A stretch of DNA of 5,958 bases from assembly GCA_905234305.1 (NCBI GenBank), contig CAJOHT010000070.1:1-5958 (forward strand), in the 5' to 3' direction. The position numbers and the translations under genes were made by a program. Origin of the DNA: an uncultured Ruminococcus sp. Lineage in GTDB: Bacteria; Bacillota; Clostridia; Oscillospirales; Acutalibacteraceae. The notes beneath the pieces are model-generated. The model searched no databases. It saw only the letters and a program-made list of their open reading frames with translations, and had not been told where the DNA came from. Of this stretch, positions 3,833 to 5,958 are shown piece after piece. Position 1 is the first letter of the stretch. The number at the start of each line of letters is the position of its first letter.

Positions 3833-3846
3833 TAATGGAGAAAAAA

Positions 3847-5958
3847 ATGTTTAGAGATGATTATTATTTAGGCTATGATATTGGAACCGATTCTATAGGT
3901 ATGGCTGTAACGGATACCAATTATAACTTGCTTCGCTATAAGGGGAAGTCTATGTGGTTTGTTAAGCAATTCGACGAAAGTTCAACTGCGACAGAACGTA
4001 GAGGCTTTCGTTCTGCAACCAGACGAATGGCAAGGAGAAGGGAACGCATAGCTCTTTTACAGATGTTGTTTAGTAAATCAATCGCTGAAAAAGATGTTGC
4101 TTTTTTTCAACGTCTTAAAGAGAGTAATTTATATCAAGAGGATAAAACCCTTGATACCCCTTATGCGGTATTTGATGATGATAACTATACAGATAAGGAT
4201 TTTCATAAGGTGTTTCCTACAGTTTATCATTTACGAAAAGAGTTGATCGAGAATTCAAATCCGCATGATGTGCGATTAGTATATCTTGCGATTCATCATT
4301 TGATAAAACACCGTGGGCATTTCCTTTTTGAATCATTGGATACTAATGGAGTAAACTCTTTTGATAGTTTGTTCAAAGAATTAAAGAATAATTTGCATGA
4401 TGAATACGAAATTGAAATAAACTGTGATAATCCTGCTGAATTAGGGAATGTTCTGAAAAATGATAAGCTTACAATTACTAAAAAGTATACCGAAGCATTA
4501 AAAATCTGCGGTATAAACAAGAAAACAGAGAAAAGAGCTGCCTGCGTAATTGCGTTATTATGCGGGAAGTCAGATAGTGCTTCAGTATTATTTGATGAAG
4601 AAATCATTACTGATGATGATAAACCTTTGAAAATTGAGCTTAAAGGTGATTTTGACAATCAAGCAGAGGAATACGCTAAATATCTTGACGATAGATTTGA
4701 ATTAATCGAACGCCTTAAAGCAATTTACGATTGGGCTGTTTTAGCCGATGTACTTAAAGGCGAAAAGTATATCTCTTGTGCTAAGGTGAAATCGTATGAT
4801 AAGCACGCAAAAGACTTAAAGACGTTAAAAAAATATATTAAAACATTTTGTCCTATTAAGTATAAAGAGATTTTAAGTGAAACCAAAAAGAATACAGATA
4901 ACTATCCCGCGTATTGTGGTATAACAAAGAAAAACGGTAGAAAAGTCGTTTTAGAACATAAATGTGAACAGGATGCTTTTTGCAAATATCTTTTAAAAAT
5001 GTTTAAAGGATTATCTCAAGACGGCTATGAAGAAATGTTTACTGAATTAGAGGCACAAACTTTTATGCCCAAGCAACGCATAAAAGATAACGGCGTTATA
5101 CCTATGCAGATTAATCGGAGTGAATTAACAGCAATTCTTGAGAACGCTAAAGGGTATCTTGAGTTTCTTAATGAACCCGATGAAAAAGGAAAAAGTGTTT
5201 TAGATAAAATTATAGATATTTTCAACTATAGAATTCCTTATTACGTAGGTCCTTTAAATAAAGGGTCAGATAAAGCATGGCTCGAAAGAAAAGACGGAAA
5301 AATATACCCGTGGAATTTCAACGAGATTGTGGATGTAGACGCATCTGCCGAAAACTTTATTAATAATCTTACAAGTAAATGTACATATCTTAAAGATAAG
5401 GATGTTATACCTAAGAACTCGGTTTTATACTCAAAATTTACGGTGTTAAACGAACTCAATAACCTTCGTATTAACGGTGAAAAAATTAGCGTTGAGTTAA
5501 AACAGTCGATTTATAATGATTTGTTTTTGAACAGAAAGAAAGTAGCTATAAACGGATTAACAAAGTATTTGAAAAGCAACGGCTTTGAAGATATTGATAT
5601 CACGGGTATAGACGGCGATTTTAAATCCAGTATGAAATCTTATTTAGATTTAAAGGATTATGGTCTAAATGAGCAGGAGATGGATAGCGTAATTACCGCG
5701 ATTACTATTTTCGGAGATGATAAAAAACTATTAAGTAAACGTCTGAAAAGGGAATTCGCTAACAAACTTGATGGAAAAGCGATTGCTAAAATCAGCCGCT
5801 TAAAATACAGCGGCTGGGGCAGATTATCAAGAGAGTTCCTCTGTGATATTTATGATGTGAATCCTGAAACTGGAGAGCTTCTGAATATTATTGGAGCGTT
5901 ATGGGAAACTAACGATAATCTTATGATACTTCTTGGTTCAAAATACAATTATTATCAA
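3847..5958 (+). CDS. cas9: CRISPR-associated endonuclease Cas9, N-terminal 704 codons
   Basis: Cas9 cuts double-stranded DNA matched by crRNA:tracrRNA. The frame is open for 704 codons to the window edge. Visible parts: RuvC-I YYLGYDIGTDSIGMAV, with catalytic D11; arginine-rich bridge helix ERRGFRSATRRMARRRER (50-67); REC-lobe landmarks IHHLIKHRGHFL (149-160), MPKQRIKDNGVIPMQI (407-422), NYRIPYYVGPL (460-470) and YPWNFNEIVD (487-496); and KYSGWGRLSREF (653-664), nearly the same position as in Streptococcus pyogenes Cas9. The spacing predicts a large Cas9 of roughly 1,300-1,400 residues, most like II-A enzymes; subtype needs csn2 or cas4, which are outside. RuvC-II, HNH, RuvC-III and the PAM-interacting domain are not in the window, so full activity cannot be judged. 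GGAG lies six bases before ATG. No frameshift or stop is seen. Confidence 0.97.
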   Translation, partial: MFRDDYYLGYDIGTDSIGMAVTDTNYNLLRYKGKSMWFVKQFDESSTATERRGFRSATRRMARRRERIALLQMLFSKSIAEKDVAFFQRLKESNLYQEDKTLDTPYAVFDDDNYTDKDFHKVFPTVYHLRKELIENSNPHDVRLVYLAIHHLIKHRGHFLFESLDTNGVNSFDSLFKELKNNLHDEYEIEINCDNPAELGNVLKNDKLTITKKYTEALKICGINKKTEKRAACVIALLCGKSDSASVLFDEEIITDDDKPLKIELKGDFDNQAEEYAKYLDDRFELIERLKAIYDWAVLADVLKGEKYISCAKVKSYDKHAKDLKTLKKYIKTFCPIKYKEILSETKKNTDNYPAYCGITKKNGRKVVLEHKCEQDAFCKYLLKMFKGLSQDGYEEMFTELEAQTFMPKQRIKDNGVIPMQINRSELTAILENAKGYLEFLNEPDEKGKSVLDKIIDIFNYRIPYYVGPLNKGSDKAWLERKDGKIYPWNFNEIVDVDASAENFINNLTSKCTYLKDKDVIPKNSVLYSKFTVLNELNNLRINGEKISVELKQSIYNDLFLNRKKVAINGLTKYLKSNGFEDIDITGIDGDFKSSMKSYLDLKDYGLNEQEMDSVITAITIFGDDKKLLSKRLKREFANKLDGKAIAKISRLKYSGWGRLSREFLCDIYDVNPETGELLNIIGALWETNDNLMILLGSKYNYYQ

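Larger units (their letters stand above)
3667..3846 (+). other. Predicted cas9 mRNA leader, antisense to tracrRNA
   Basis: If cas9 is transcribed from 3632-3660, its leader contains the full complement of the tracrRNA (3681-3797), including a stretch at about 3757-3797 that resembles a crRNA repeat, followed by an AT-rich tract and GGAG (3837-3840) six bases before ATG. No coding function is proposed for the leader. Confidence 0.5.

Noticed and set aside
4296..5459. Several minus-strand open frames of 66-120 codons inside cas9
   Set aside because: All lie opposite a continuous, well-conserved cas9 frame and have no ribosome-binding sites or recognisable motifs.

Overview
The window looks like a low-GC, endospore-forming Clostridia genome, probably a gut Ruminococcaceae/Oscillospiraceae-type organism. 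Two spore genes frame the left half: an SpmA-like gene and an alpha/beta-type small acid-soluble spore protein (SASP). Ribosome-binding sites are strong AGGAGG types and promoters are of sigma-A type. The lineage is inferred from gene families and base composition, not from a search.

Left block (1-2700): a minus-strand spmA gene runs towards the left edge, and its last ~50 bases look chimeric. Divergent from it is a plus-strand series: an AbrB-type regulator with a zinc-ribbon tail, a dCMP deaminase, a hairpin, a Sfp-type phosphopantetheinyl transferase, and a nitroreductase whose start overlaps the transferase stop (ATGA). This block ends in a long bidirectional hairpin shared with the convergent minus-strand SASP gene (2744-2935).

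Right block (about 3000-5958): visibly more AT-rich and accessory in character. A two-gene unit comes first: a 61-residue basic protein of unknown function, then a 31-residue acidic microprotein made almost entirely of one textbook EF-hand calcium loop. The microprotein is cut short by an in-frame stop, beyond which an acidic tail continues. Next is a type II CRISPR-Cas locus. cas9 starts at 3847 and stays open for 704 codons to the window edge, covering RuvC-I, the bridge helix, the recognition lobe and the GWGRLSR region; RuvC-II, HNH, RuvC-III and the PAM-interacting domain lie outside. No CRISPR array or cas1/cas2/csn2 is in the window.

The most interesting structure is the 3632-3846 gap. 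A tracrRNA gene can be read on the minus strand (about 3797 to 3681). It has a consensus promoter (TTGACA, 17 bases, TATAAT), an anti-repeat, three hairpins and a U-tract terminator. An extended -10 promoter on the plus strand (3632-3660) would start cas9 mRNA just beyond the tracrRNA terminator, so the cas9 leader would be complementary to the entire tracrRNA. This suggests mutual antisense or RNase III-linked control of Cas9 and its guide cofactor, which is an inference to be tested.
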